DNA from: CAZAEB01 sp964484095 | Lineage (GTDB): Bacteria; Patescibacteriota; Microgenomatia; UBA12405; BS750m-G30 | Length of the DNA: 12,757 bases | Direction of reading: 5' to 3' | NCBI GenBank assembly: GCA_964484095.1 | Contig: CAZAEB010000014.1 | Coordinates: forward strand, 1 to 12,757 | Shown here: in pieces, positions 1 through 7,397 of the stretch | Numbering within the stretch: the first letter of the stretch is position 1 | Layout: every line of letters begins with the position of its first letter | Notes under the pieces: model-generated | What the model was told of the DNA's origin: nothing | Database searches by the model: none | Seen by the model: only the letters and a program-made list of their open reading frames with translations | Translations under genes and position numbers: made by a program

Positions 1-3000
1 TTCGTATATTGGCGATTGATCCGGCTAGTCTAACAGATACCGACGATTCTAATTCTTCAACTTCAAAAAGTTTATGAGTAGTTAATCCTTGAAATTTTAA
101 AATTGCTCTTCTTATCGGGTGGTCGGTAAGGAAAAAGCCAAACAGTTCTTTTTCAAATCCAAGCATTTCTTCCAAAGAAAACTCCTCTACTTCAGGCAGG
201 GAAACTACACCTAAAGACATTTTGTCGGCTGCTTTGCTGGTGGGGCTAGATGCAAAAAGACTAGTTTGTCCACTAGCCTTTTGTTTTTGATTATTCTCGG
301 CGATGGAGCGGATTTTATCAATTCCTTGAAGGATTGCATTTCTTTTTCCAAATTGGTCAAAAGCACCAGCTTTTGTTAAACTTTCAATTACTTTTTTGTT
401 TACTTTTTGAGTGCTGGTTCGGTTGCAAAAATCAGCTAGTGATTTATAACTTCCATTTCTTTTTCTTTCAGAAATAATTTCACTTATTGTTGCTTCGCCA
501 ACATTTTTGATTGCTGAAAATCCAAATTTGATTGCCAGACCACCTTTGGACTTTTTATCTTTTTCAATTCTAAATCCGGTGTATGAGGAATTAATGTCTG
601 GAGGAAGAACAATTATGCCGATTTTTTGGCATTCCTGAATTGCCATTGGTACCCTGATTTCTTTTGCCTGACTTCCGGCATTCGCCTCAGCAGAAAGAAG
701 AGCGGCCATGAACTCAACCGGATAGTTGGCTTTCATCCAGGCGGTTTGATAAGCAATCATTGCATAACAAACGGAATGAGCCTTGTTAAAACCATAGCCG
801 GCAAATTTTTCAATCAGCGACCAAACATTTTCAATGGTCTTTTTGTCATAACCTTTTTTTAGAGCTCTTTGGGAAAATCGCTTGTATTCTTTGTTCATTA
901 ACTCGATCTTTTTCTTTCCGATCGCTCTTCTTAACATGTCTCCTTCTCCCAGCGTGTATCCGGCCATTACTTGGGGAATTTCCATTACCTGCTCCTGATA
1001 TACGGCAATGCCGTATGTTTCTGCTAGAATTGGCTCTAAGTCGGGGTGGGGATATCTTACTGTTCTGGGGCTTTGTTTGCCCTGAATAAACTCATCAATA
1101 AACTGCATGGGGCCAGGTCTGTAAAGTGCAACCATAGCGGCGATATCTGAAAACAGGGTTGGCTTGAGTTTCTGGGCCATTCTTCTCATTCCCTGGCTTT
1201 CCAGTTGGAATACTCCAGTGGTATCTCCGGCAGTTATCATTTTGTAAACTTTCTTGTCATCAATGGGAATTTCTGAAATATCAATATTTATGTTTCTGGT
1301 TTCCTTTACAAAGTTTCGAGCTTTTTCCAGGATGGTAAGGTTTCTAAGACCCAAAAGGTCCATTTTTAAAAGACCGATAGCATTGTCGTCAATATTGAGG
1401 TCTAATGCATACATGTCATATTGAGTAGTGATGCCCTTGCCCTTAGTATCCATTTGCAAAGGAGTATATTTAATTAAGGGAGCATCAGAAATAACTATTC
1501 CGGCCGCATGAACAGAAGCATGTCTGGACACGCCGATAAGCTTTTGAGCAATATCTAGAATTTTTTTGGCATCGGGTTCGTCGTCATATGCAGTTTTGAG
1601 CTCTGGAATTTGGGAAATCATTTGGTTGATTTTTACCTTTTTCCCTGGGGTGACAGGAATCATTTTGGCAAGCCTATCGCCGGTAGAGTATGGGTGTCCC
1701 AAGGCTCTGGCAACGTCTCTTATAGCCATTCTCGACTCCATTGTTCCAAAAGTAATAATTTGAGCAACATGATCTTTCCCGTATTTTTTCCTAACATATT
1801 CGATAACCTCATCTCGACGAGTGTCGGGAAAGTCAAGATCAATGTCCGGAGTAGATTCTCTCTCCGGGTTTAAAAACCTTTCAAAAGGAAGCTTGTGTTC
1901 TAGGGGGTCAATAGTAGTAATTCTCAAAATATATGAAACAATTGATCCGGCGGCACTTCCCCTTCCCGGACCCACTCTGATTCCTCTTTTCTTGGCCCAG
2001 TTAACAAAATCTTGAACAATTAAAAAATATTCGGCATATCCAAGTTTAATGATAAGACCCAGTTCGTAGTCAATTCTTTTTTTTATTTCTTTGGTTAGTT
2101 TAGGAAATCTTTTACTGACTTGCTTATCGGTAAGTTTTCTTAGAAGATTGTTGGCAGTTTCTCCTTTTGGAAGCGGATATGCCGGGTAGATTTTTTGACG
2201 AAGAGGAATTTTAAGATTACATTTTTCGGCAATCTCCAGAGTATTTTTAATAGCATCGGGGTGGTCGCTAAATGCTTTTATCATTTCTTCGGGAGTTTTG
2301 ACATAAAAATCTGGTGAGTTAAGCATGGTCATTCTGGTTGGGTCATCAACTGTTTTTTGGGTTTGGATTGCCAGTAAGATATCTTGAGCCTCGGCGTCAT
2401 CAGGATTGATGTAATGACAATCGTTAGTGGCAACTATGGGTATTCCCATTTCTCGGGAGAGCTTGATAATTCCTTTGTTGGCAATTCCTTGTTCCTTAAT
2501 TGCCGGGTGGTTTTGGACCTCAAGATAAAAGTCCTTGCCAAAGATACCTAAAAGTTCTTGCGCTTTTTTAATGGCTTCTTTTTCCTGGTTTTGAACTATT
2601 AAAGAGGGAATTATTCCTTGAAGGCAGGCGCTAGTAGCAACAATGCCTTTTGAGAATTTTTTTAATATTTCCATGTCCACTCTGGGCTTATAATAAAAGC
2701 CTTCAAGGTGAGCTAGGGTAACTATTTCCATTAAATTTTCATACCCCTGCTGGTCTTTTGCCAGCAAAATAAGGTGGTTGGCGTTGGCGCCCTTGCTGGC
2801 TTCCTTTTCATGCCTTGAACCTCTAGCGACATATATTTCACAGCCGATTATTGGTTTTATTTCTTGTTCTATGCAGGTATTGTGGAATTTAATTATTCCA
2901 TACATTGAACCATGATCGGTAAGGGCTATATTTTCCATTCCTAGCTCTTTTACCTTCTCAACCATCGGCTTTATTTTTGACATTCCATCCAATAGGGAGT

Positions 3001-3049
3001 AATCGCTGTGAACATGGAGATGAACAAACTCACTTTTTTTCTTTGCCAT
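1..3049 (-). CDS. dnaE: DNA polymerase III alpha subunit (replicative), C-terminus outside the window
   Basis: This is the catalytic subunit of the replicative DNA polymerase. I read an uninterrupted frame of 1016 codons from ATG at 3049 to the left edge. The N-terminal PHP domain (about 1-270) opens with HLHVHSDYS and keeps all nine metal-ligand positions: H12, H14, D21, H46, E71, H92, C142, D210 and H212. The fingers/palm carries GPGRGSAAGS and the acidic motif PDIDLDF (D402, D404, D406). The third catalytic Asp is D564 in KMDLLGLRNL. Further family blocks are GVFQLESQGM, YRPGPMQ, YQEQVM, and FNKAHSVCYA in the beta-binding/thumb region. A helix-hairpin-helix segment (FGFSAIKNVGEATI) follows, and the OB-fold begins at VRLAGSIANI, where the window ends. 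Family members are about 1100-1200 residues, so roughly 100-150 are missing. The start is chosen because the PHP motif begins at residue 10. No Shine-Dalgarno is visible. Identification is essentially certain. Confidence 0.98.
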   Translation of the reverse strand, partial: MAKKKSEFVHLHVHSDYSLLDGMSKIKPMVEKVKELGMENIALTDHGSMYGIIKFHNTCIEQEIKPIIGCEIYVARGSRHEKEASKGANANHLILLAKDQQGYENLMEIVTLAHLEGFYYKPRVDMEILKKFSKGIVATSACLQGIIPSLIVQNQEKEAIKKAQELLGIFGKDFYLEVQNHPAIKEQGIANKGIIKLSREMGIPIVATNDCHYINPDDAEAQDILLAIQTQKTVDDPTRMTMLNSPDFYVKTPEEMIKAFSDHPDAIKNTLEIAEKCNLKIPLRQKIYPAYPLPKGETANNLLRKLTDKQVSKRFPKLTKEIKKRIDYELGLIIKLGYAEYFLIVQDFVNWAKKRGIRVGPGRGSAAGSIVSYILRITTIDPLEHKLPFERFLNPERESTPDIDLDFPDTRRDEVIEYVRKKYGKDHVAQIITFGTMESRMAIRDVARALGHPYSTGDRLAKMIPVTPGKKVKINQMISQIPELKTAYDDEPDAKKILDIAQKLIGVSRHASVHAAGIVISDAPLIKYTPLQMDTKGKGITTQYDMYALDLNIDDNAIGLLKMDLLGLRNLTILEKARNFVKETRNINIDISEIPIDDKKVYKMITAGDTTGVFQLESQGMRRMAQKLKPTLFSDIAAMVALYRPGPMQFIDEFIQGKQSPRTVRYPHPDLEPILAETYGIAVYQEQVMEIPQVMAGYTLGEGDMLRRAIGKKKIELMNKEYKRFSQRALKKGYDKKTIENVWSLIEKFAGYGFNKAHSVCYAMIAYQTAWMKANYPVEFMAALLSAEANAGSQAKEIRVPMAIQECQKIGIIVLPPDINSSYTGFRIEKDKKSKGGLAIKFGFSAIKNVGEATISEIISERKRNGSYKSLADFCNRTSTQKVNKKVIESLTKAGAFDQFGKRNAILQGIDKIRSIAENNQKQKASGQTSLFASSPTSKAADKMSLGVVSLPEVEEFSLEEMLGFEKELFGFFLTDHPIRRAILKFQGLTTHKLFEVEELESSVSVRLAGSIANIR

Positions 3050-3056
3050 TATCTTA

Positions 3057-3085
3057 ATTGTACAGGATGTTTTTGTTTTTAAAAA
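3057..3085 (-). promoter_or_regulatory. Putative promoter of dnaE, leaderless
   Basis: In the 49-bp gap between gatB and dnaE the minus strand reads TACAAT (3062-3057), ending 7 nt before the dnaE ATG. Seventeen bases upstream is TTTTTA (3085-3080), a poor match to a -35 box. It overlaps a 12-bp perfect palindrome, GTTTTTAAAAAC (3075-3086). Transcription from this -10 would begin at or within a base of the ATG, leaving no room for a ribosome binding site. The motif is short and the DNA A+T-rich, so a chance match is possible; readthrough from gatB is the alternative. Confidence 0.4.
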
Positions 3086-3098
3086 CCTTTTTTTGAAA

Positions 3099-4424
3099 TT
3101 AATTATTGACTAGTTTAAGGACGATCTGGCTGGTTTTTTTGGGATCTGCCTTTCCTTTGGCTTTTGCCTGCACCTGGCCAATTATAAAGCCAACGACCTG
3201 CTGTTTTCCGCTCTTTAAATCAGCAATCGCTTTGGGTTGCTGGCCAAAAACTTCTTTTACTAATTTTTCGATTTCTTTTTCGGATAGAGAAAACCGGTCG
3301 TTTTGAGAAGTAATCAGTTTGATTATTTCTTTTGGGTTTTTATTTCTAAGGTTTGGATCATTGATAAGGAATTTGGCAATTTTCTTTGGTTCAATTTTAC
3401 TTTTTGCCTCTTTTATGACTTTTTCAAAAAGCATTGCCAAAGACTTTTTTTGAATTAGGATAAAAATCCATGATTCGGGGACATTAAGTTTTAACCATTT
3501 TTTTTCTATTTGCCAGGGCAGAGTCGTTAGTCTTTTTTTGATTTCTGCCAATTTTTTTCCAGAGAATTCAAATGGCGGTATATCGGGTTCTGGAAAATAC
3601 CGGTAGTCTTTAGCAACCTCTTTGCCTCTTTGAGAGTAGGTGCTGTTGTTGGAAGGAGTAAAGCCGCGAGTTTCTTGTTTGGGGGTCTTTCCTTTCTCTA
3701 AAATCTTTATTTGTCTTTCTGTTTCATAAACAATTGATTTTTCTACGAATCTAAAAGAGTTTAGGTTTTTGATTTCTACTTTATAGTTGGGCAGGCCATT
3801 TAGTTTTCCATTGACGAGCTTGGCGACAGAGATATTTACCTCCAGTCTCATTGATCCTTTTTCCATGTCGCAATCGGAAACCTCCAGCCAGCGCAAAGTT
3901 TGCTGTAGTCTTTGCAGGTAAACTCTAGTCTCTTTTCCAGAACGCAAACAAGGCTGGGTAACAATTTCTACCAAGGGCACACCACTGCGGTTAAAGTCAA
4001 TAAGAGTTTCGTTCTCTTCATGGATAAGTTTTCCAGTATCTTCCTCGAGGTGAATATTGTCTAAAAGTATATCTTTAAATTTTCCCTCAATTAAAATCGG
4101 AACTTTTCCTCCCTTGCCAATAGGACTATATTGCTGACTTATCTGGTATCCTTTGGGGAGATCCGGGTAAAAATAATTTTTTCGATCAAACCAAAAGTTT
4201 TTATTAATATTGCAATTAAATGTTTGGCTGATTAGTATTGTATCTTCAATTGCCTTTTGATTTGGCATCGGCAGGGCTCCCGGCAGGCCAAGGCAAACTG
4301 GACAGGTGTTTTTATTTGCTTTTATCCTAAAGTGACTATTTGGACAAGAGCAAAACATTTTTGTCTTTGTATTAAGTTCGACATGAACTTCAAGACCGAT
4401 GATTGGTTGCCAAGATGATTTCAT
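3099..4424 (-). CDS. gatB: Asp-tRNA(Asn)/Glu-tRNA(Gln) amidotransferase subunit B
   Basis: GatB binds misacylated Glu-tRNA(Gln) or Asp-tRNA(Asn), activates the side-chain carboxylate with ATP and transfers ammonia delivered from GatA. The 441-residue product begins with the family signature PIIGLEVHVEL. It has a zinc-site arrangement C25-x-C27 and C41-x2-C44 (CPVCLGLPGALP). It continues through FDRKNYFYPDLPKGYQIS, HLEEDTGKLIH, GSMRLEVNIS, EIKNLNSFRFVE and DYRYFPEPDIPPF, all in the cradle/kinase domain (to about residue 290). The C-terminal helical and YqeY-like tail ends with GFIIGQVQAKAKGKADP, a typical GatB ending, so the protein is complete although shorter than the usual 470-480 residues. 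Its first 35 nt overlap the end of the upstream MFS gene in another frame, suggesting translational coupling. A weak AAGG lies just before the ATG. It stops 49 bp before dnaE. Confidence 0.97.
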   Translation of the reverse strand: MKSSWQPIIGLEVHVELNTKTKMFCSCPNSHFRIKANKNTCPVCLGLPGALPMPNQKAIEDTILISQTFNCNINKNFWFDRKNYFYPDLPKGYQISQQYSPIGKGGKVPILIEGKFKDILLDNIHLEEDTGKLIHEENETLIDFNRSGVPLVEIVTQPCLRSGKETRVYLQRLQQTLRWLEVSDCDMEKGSMRLEVNISVAKLVNGKLNGLPNYKVEIKNLNSFRFVEKSIVYETERQIKILEKGKTPKQETRGFTPSNNSTYSQRGKEVAKDYRYFPEPDIPPFEFSGKKLAEIKKRLTTLPWQIEKKWLKLNVPESWIFILIQKKSLAMLFEKVIKEAKSKIEPKKIAKFLINDPNLRNKNPKEIIKLITSQNDRFSLSEKEIEKLVKEVFGQQPKAIADLKSGKQQVVGFIIGQVQAKAKGKADPKKTSQIVLKLVNN

Positions 4425-5640
4425 TGCCTTTTTTCGCGATTATAACCGATAACCCCGCAAAAACTAACCCAAGAATGAACAGTAGCCTATTCACGCCTAG
4501 GGTATCAATAATAAGGGCGATAAACAAGACGGGCGGTATAACACTAAGGTTAATAATCACACTCAGCATCCCAAAAATTCTTCCTCTTATTGCTGGCGGA
4601 GTGGTTTCCTGAATAAAAGTCTGTGAAGGAACATAAACTAAGGCGGCTGACACTCCGACAACAAAGAGCAGTAGCATGACAAGTAGAAACTGTTTTTCTG
4701 GATAGGGGTTTATCAAGGGGAGCAAAGAAATTAAGGCAAGACCAACTCCTCCAGTCAAAGTTCCTTGAAATATCCATTGTTTTTTTCTCCGGTTGGTGGC
4801 AAAACGGCTAAACAGGGTGCTTCCCCCAATCAGACCGATAGCTAGGGGAAAAACTAACCCTGCTCCGGTTTCACTAAACGGCTTTTTTAGTATTTCTACT
4901 GACAGAGCAGGAAAAACTGCTGCTAAGCTGGCAACGGCAGTTTGAAAAAGGGCAAGAAGGCCAAAGGAATAAAAAACCAACTTTCCCCTTTGAGAAAGAA
5001 ACTCCCATCCTTCTTTTAACCAGCTTATCCAAATATTGAATTTGTTTATTCGCGCGCTTGGCTTTGTTTGCAAACTACTTTCGGGAAGCAGGAAGATGGC
5101 TGCGGCGGCAATAAGCAGAAAAAAACTGGCTATTAGTATGGCCGAGTCTCCGGAGATGAATTTTAAAAATATTCCCCCGCTGCCGAACCCAAGCAGAAAA
5201 GACGCTTGAGAAGTAAAAAGAAAAAGACTGTTGGCAGAGGGAAGATTTTTTTTCTTAACTAACCAAGGAATACTGGTTGCCTCTGCGGGAAGATAAAACT
5301 GGTTTAAAAAAGAATAAATAAAGACGGCAATATAAATTGGATATAGGTGGTGAGATATTAAAAAAAAGATAAGTACGGTAATGGCTTGAAAAAAGTTAGC
5401 ATAAAGGAGAATTTTTCGTTTACTGATAATGTCGATAATTAATCCCGAAAATGGTCCAACAAACACTGCCGGCAGGCAAAAAAATACCCATAAAAGAGCG
5501 ACAGCGATTGTGGATCCGGTTCTCTCGTATATCCTGGTAATCAGGATAAAATTTAGCATGTTTATCGTCAGTTGGGAAAAAAGCTGGGAGATCCAGATTT
5601 TAAGAAAGTTTCTATTTTTTAGAAGTTCTTTGTTTATCAT
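4390..5640 (-). CDS. MFS transporter, drug/metabolite exporter-like (MFS_3 / DHA3 type)
   Basis: A 416-residue polytopic inner-membrane protein with about twelve hydrophobic segments, split by a cytoplasmic loop near 190-215. The loop between helices 2 and 3 has the MFS motif A layout GPFSGLIIDIISKRK (62-76: Gly, Asp, Arg-Lys). PAEATSIPWLV followed by LPSANSLF after helix 4, and IQETTPPAIRGRIFGM (about 343-358), are typical of the macrolide-efflux/EntS-like branch, which exports small molecules by proton antiport. The substrate cannot be read from sequence. It sits between gatA (stop 9 nt upstream of its ATG) and gatB (35-nt overlap), so it is probably translated from the gat mRNA. No Shine-Dalgarno precedes the ATG. 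There is no sign of truncation. TGA is the stop codon. The family call is firm; any role linked to tRNA amidation is unsupported. Confidence 0.9.
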   Translation of the reverse strand: MINKELLKNRNFLKIWISQLFSQLTINMLNFILITRIYERTGSTIAVALLWVFFCLPAVFVGPFSGLIIDIISKRKILLYANFFQAITVLIFFLISHHLYPIYIAVFIYSFLNQFYLPAEATSIPWLVKKKNLPSANSLFLFTSQASFLLGFGSGGIFLKFISGDSAILIASFFLLIAAAAIFLLPESSLQTKPSARINKFNIWISWLKEGWEFLSQRGKLVFYSFGLLALFQTAVASLAAVFPALSVEILKKPFSETGAGLVFPLAIGLIGGSTLFSRFATNRRKKQWIFQGTLTGGVGLALISLLPLINPYPEKQFLLVMLLLFVVGVSAALVYVPSQTFIQETTPPAIRGRIFGMLSVIINLSVIPPVLFIALIIDTLGVNRLLFILGLVFAGLSVIIAKKGNEIILATNHRS

Positions 5641-5649
5641 GTCAGAAAG

Positions 5650-7074
5650 CTATTTTTTACTCTCAAAGCGATGGGCAGTTTTTAGAATTAGTTTTTCAGA
5701 AAAACGAGGACCGATGATTTGCATTCCAACAGGAAGATTTTTTATCCAGCCGCAGGTAATATTCATTGCCGGTAATCCTGCCAAGGCGCTGGCTTCAACA
5801 AGAACATCCTGCAGTTCACCAAACATAGTCTCTTTTTTTGATTGACCAACCTTCAGTGGTAGATATGGCGAAGTTGGGGCAACCAATAGGTTAACTTTTT
5901 CAAAAACCCGGTCAAAATCCTTAACGATTAAATTTCGCACTTTTTGGGCTTTTAAATAATACTGATCAAAGTATCCCGAGGATAGAACATGAGAGCCAAG
6001 CATAATTCTTTTTTTGGCTTCTTTGCCAAACAATTTTCGCGGATTACCAAATCTTATCCCGTCATAGCGGGCAAGATTAGAAGAAACCTCGGCTCTTTGA
6101 ATTATTGTATAGGCGGCAATTGAGTATTTAGGATCAAGCAGAGAAACAGTCTTGATAATAAAGCCAAGCTCTTTTAGTCTTTCTATTGCTTTTTCTACTT
6201 TGTTTTTAACGCCAGCGTCTATATCTTTTGGGAAATATTGGCTGGGGATACCGATAGTGATTTTTCGGGCAGTAATTTTATCGATTCCTTTTTCATAATC
6301 TTCCATTTGCTTGTTTGCGCTGGTAGCGTCGTGAGGGTCATTTCCGGCGATAACAGAAAGAATGATTGCTGAATCTTTGACAGTCTTGGTAATTGGTCCT
6401 GGACTGTCGGTTGATGAAGCCATAGCAATTACCCCCCAGCGACTGACTCGTCCATACGTTGGTTTTAATCCGTTTATTCCGCACCAGGAAGCCGGGTGCC
6501 TTATCGATCCGGCTGTTTCTGTGCCTAGGGCGGCAACTGCATGGTTGGCGGCAACTGCAGCAGCGCTTCCGCCTGACGAACCTCCCGGCACTCTGGTTAG
6601 GTCATGGGGATTTTTAGTGGTAAAAAAATCTGATGTTTCCGTTGACGAACCATGAGCCCAGGCATCCATGTTAGTTTTGCCGATAATAATCGCTCCAGCG
6701 GCTAAGATTTTTTCAATTACCGTAGCGTTGTAAGGAGGGATGAAGTTTTCCAAAACCTTGGAGCTGGCGGTTGTTTTAGTTCCTTTAGTGCAAAAATTGT
6801 CCTTTACAGCAATTGGAATCCCCAGTAAGGGTTGTTTTGTATAAAGGCTCTTTTTTTCGGTTTTGTTTTTTCCAGATAGTAGTTTGTCTGTTTTTTTAGC
6901 GCTTTTTAAAGCATCTTTTTCTAAAACAGTTATGAAGGCGTGAATTTTATGATCTGTTTTCTTGATTTCTTTTAGACAAGCTTTCAAAAGACTCAGAGCA
7001 GTAAATTTTTCTTCAATTAATCCATTTCTTGCTTCAACGACGCCAAGCTCATTCAATTTTATTTTTATTCCCAT
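5650..7074 (-). CDS. gatA: Asp-tRNA(Asn)/Glu-tRNA(Gln) amidotransferase subunit A (glutaminase)
   Basis: GatA hydrolyses glutamine and channels the ammonia to GatB. The 474-residue protein is a full-length amidase-signature enzyme. The Ser-cisSer-Lys triad is visible as K91 (GIPIAVKDNF), S166 (PGGSSGGSAAAVAA) and the nucleophile S190 (GTETAGSIRHPAS). The spacing between the three matches that of characterised GatA. The signature has Ala where most GatA proteins have the first Gly of TGGS, a substitution the amidase pattern allows. GLKPTYGRVSRWGV and the C-terminal GLPAMNITCGW and LPVGMQIIGPRF blocks support GatA over other amidases. MDAWAHGSSTETSDF replaces the common MGSSTENSAF motif. The ATG overlaps the end of gatC by 10 nt, so translation is likely coupled, and no separate ribosome binding site is seen. 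It is followed 9 nt later by the MFS gene. Confidence 0.97.
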   Translation of the reverse strand: MGIKIKLNELGVVEARNGLIEEKFTALSLLKACLKEIKKTDHKIHAFITVLEKDALKSAKKTDKLLSGKNKTEKKSLYTKQPLLGIPIAVKDNFCTKGTKTTASSKVLENFIPPYNATVIEKILAAGAIIIGKTNMDAWAHGSSTETSDFFTTKNPHDLTRVPGGSSGGSAAAVAANHAVAALGTETAGSIRHPASWCGINGLKPTYGRVSRWGVIAMASSTDSPGPITKTVKDSAIILSVIAGNDPHDATSANKQMEDYEKGIDKITARKITIGIPSQYFPKDIDAGVKNKVEKAIERLKELGFIIKTVSLLDPKYSIAAYTIIQRAEVSSNLARYDGIRFGNPRKLFGKEAKKRIMLGSHVLSSGYFDQYYLKAQKVRNLIVKDFDRVFEKVNLLVAPTSPYLPLKVGQSKKETMFGELQDVLVEASALAGLPAMNITCGWIKNLPVGMQIIGPRFSEKLILKTAHRFESKK

Positions 7075-7370
7075 TTAACTTTTTTTGCAACAAAATAACA
7101 ACCTCTTGTTTTGGCGGCATTTTTTAGAATCTCTTTTGAATTTAAAGACTTTTCTAATATGTCTTGCCTGGTGATGTTTTTAAGTTTGGTAGTTTGGAAT
7201 ATCGGGGCGGTTTTTTGGGTGTTTAGTTCGTTCAAGACCTCAATATAAGAGATGGTCTTTTCCAACTCCTCTTTTAAGGCCTTTTTTTCTTTTGTGGATA
7301 TTGGTATATTGGCTAAAACTGAAAGATGGTTAATGTCAACTTTCCCGGAAGCTATTTTTTTCTTTTTCAT
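7065..7370 (-). CDS. gatC: Asp-tRNA(Asn)/Glu-tRNA(Gln) amidotransferase subunit C
   Basis: GatC is the small non-catalytic subunit that wraps the GatA-GatB interface and stabilises the complex. The 101-residue product has the family layout: HLSVLANIPIS at the N-terminal helix, a charged helix (KEKKALKEELEKTISYIEVL), the LNELNT loop, an ITRQD block matching the usual N-x-x-R-x-D, then LNSKEILKNAAKTRGCYFVAKKV, equivalent to the usual 'L-x-NAP ... F-x-VP-x-V' ending. The Lys-rich first ten residues (MKKKKIASGK) extend slightly beyond the core family. It is the first gene of the gatC-gatA-MFS-gatB run and overlaps gatA by 10 nt. Its ATG lies only 13 nt downstream of a strong extended -10 box, with no Shine-Dalgarno. 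The family is poorly conserved, but the neighbour makes the call safe. Confidence 0.94.
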   Translation of the reverse strand: MKKKKIASGKVDINHLSVLANIPISTKEKKALKEELEKTISYIEVLNELNTQKTAPIFQTTKLKNITRQDILEKSLNSKEILKNAAKTRGCYFVAKKVKWE

Positions 7371-7383
7371 TTTCAGTGGTTTG

Positions 7384-7392
7384 ATTATAACA
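7384..7392 (-). promoter_or_regulatory. Extended -10 promoter of the gatC-gatA-MFS-gatB operon
   Basis: The 27-bp gap between the glycosyltransferase stop and gatC contains TGTTATAAT on the minus strand: a consensus TATAAT (7389-7384) preceded by TGn, the extended -10 form that does not need a good -35. No convincing -35 hexamer is seen at 16-18 bp spacing; that area lies in the end of the glycosyltransferase ORF. Transcription would start near 7377, giving a leader of only about 6-8 nt before the gatC ATG at 7370, too short for a Shine-Dalgarno. Confidence 0.65.
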
Positions 7393-7397
7393 ATTTT

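Noticed and set aside
626..862. Plus-strand open frame inside the dnaE region, and the similar plus-strand frames at 1566-1763, 1610-1873 and 1821-2015
   Set aside because: They lie wholly opposite dnaE, whose minus-strand frame is continuous and matches the family along its length; the peptides show no recognisable domain and no ribosome binding site.
3063..3098. Palindrome GTTTTTAAAAAC with nearby A/T runs as a terminator for gatB
   Set aside because: The stem is only A-T rich with no loop and no GC core, so it would not form a stable intrinsic terminator.
5429..5845. A 138-codon plus-strand open frame across the gatA/MFS junction
   Set aside because: It is antisense to two well-supported genes, and its peptide has low-complexity Ser/Ile/Phe character with no motif.
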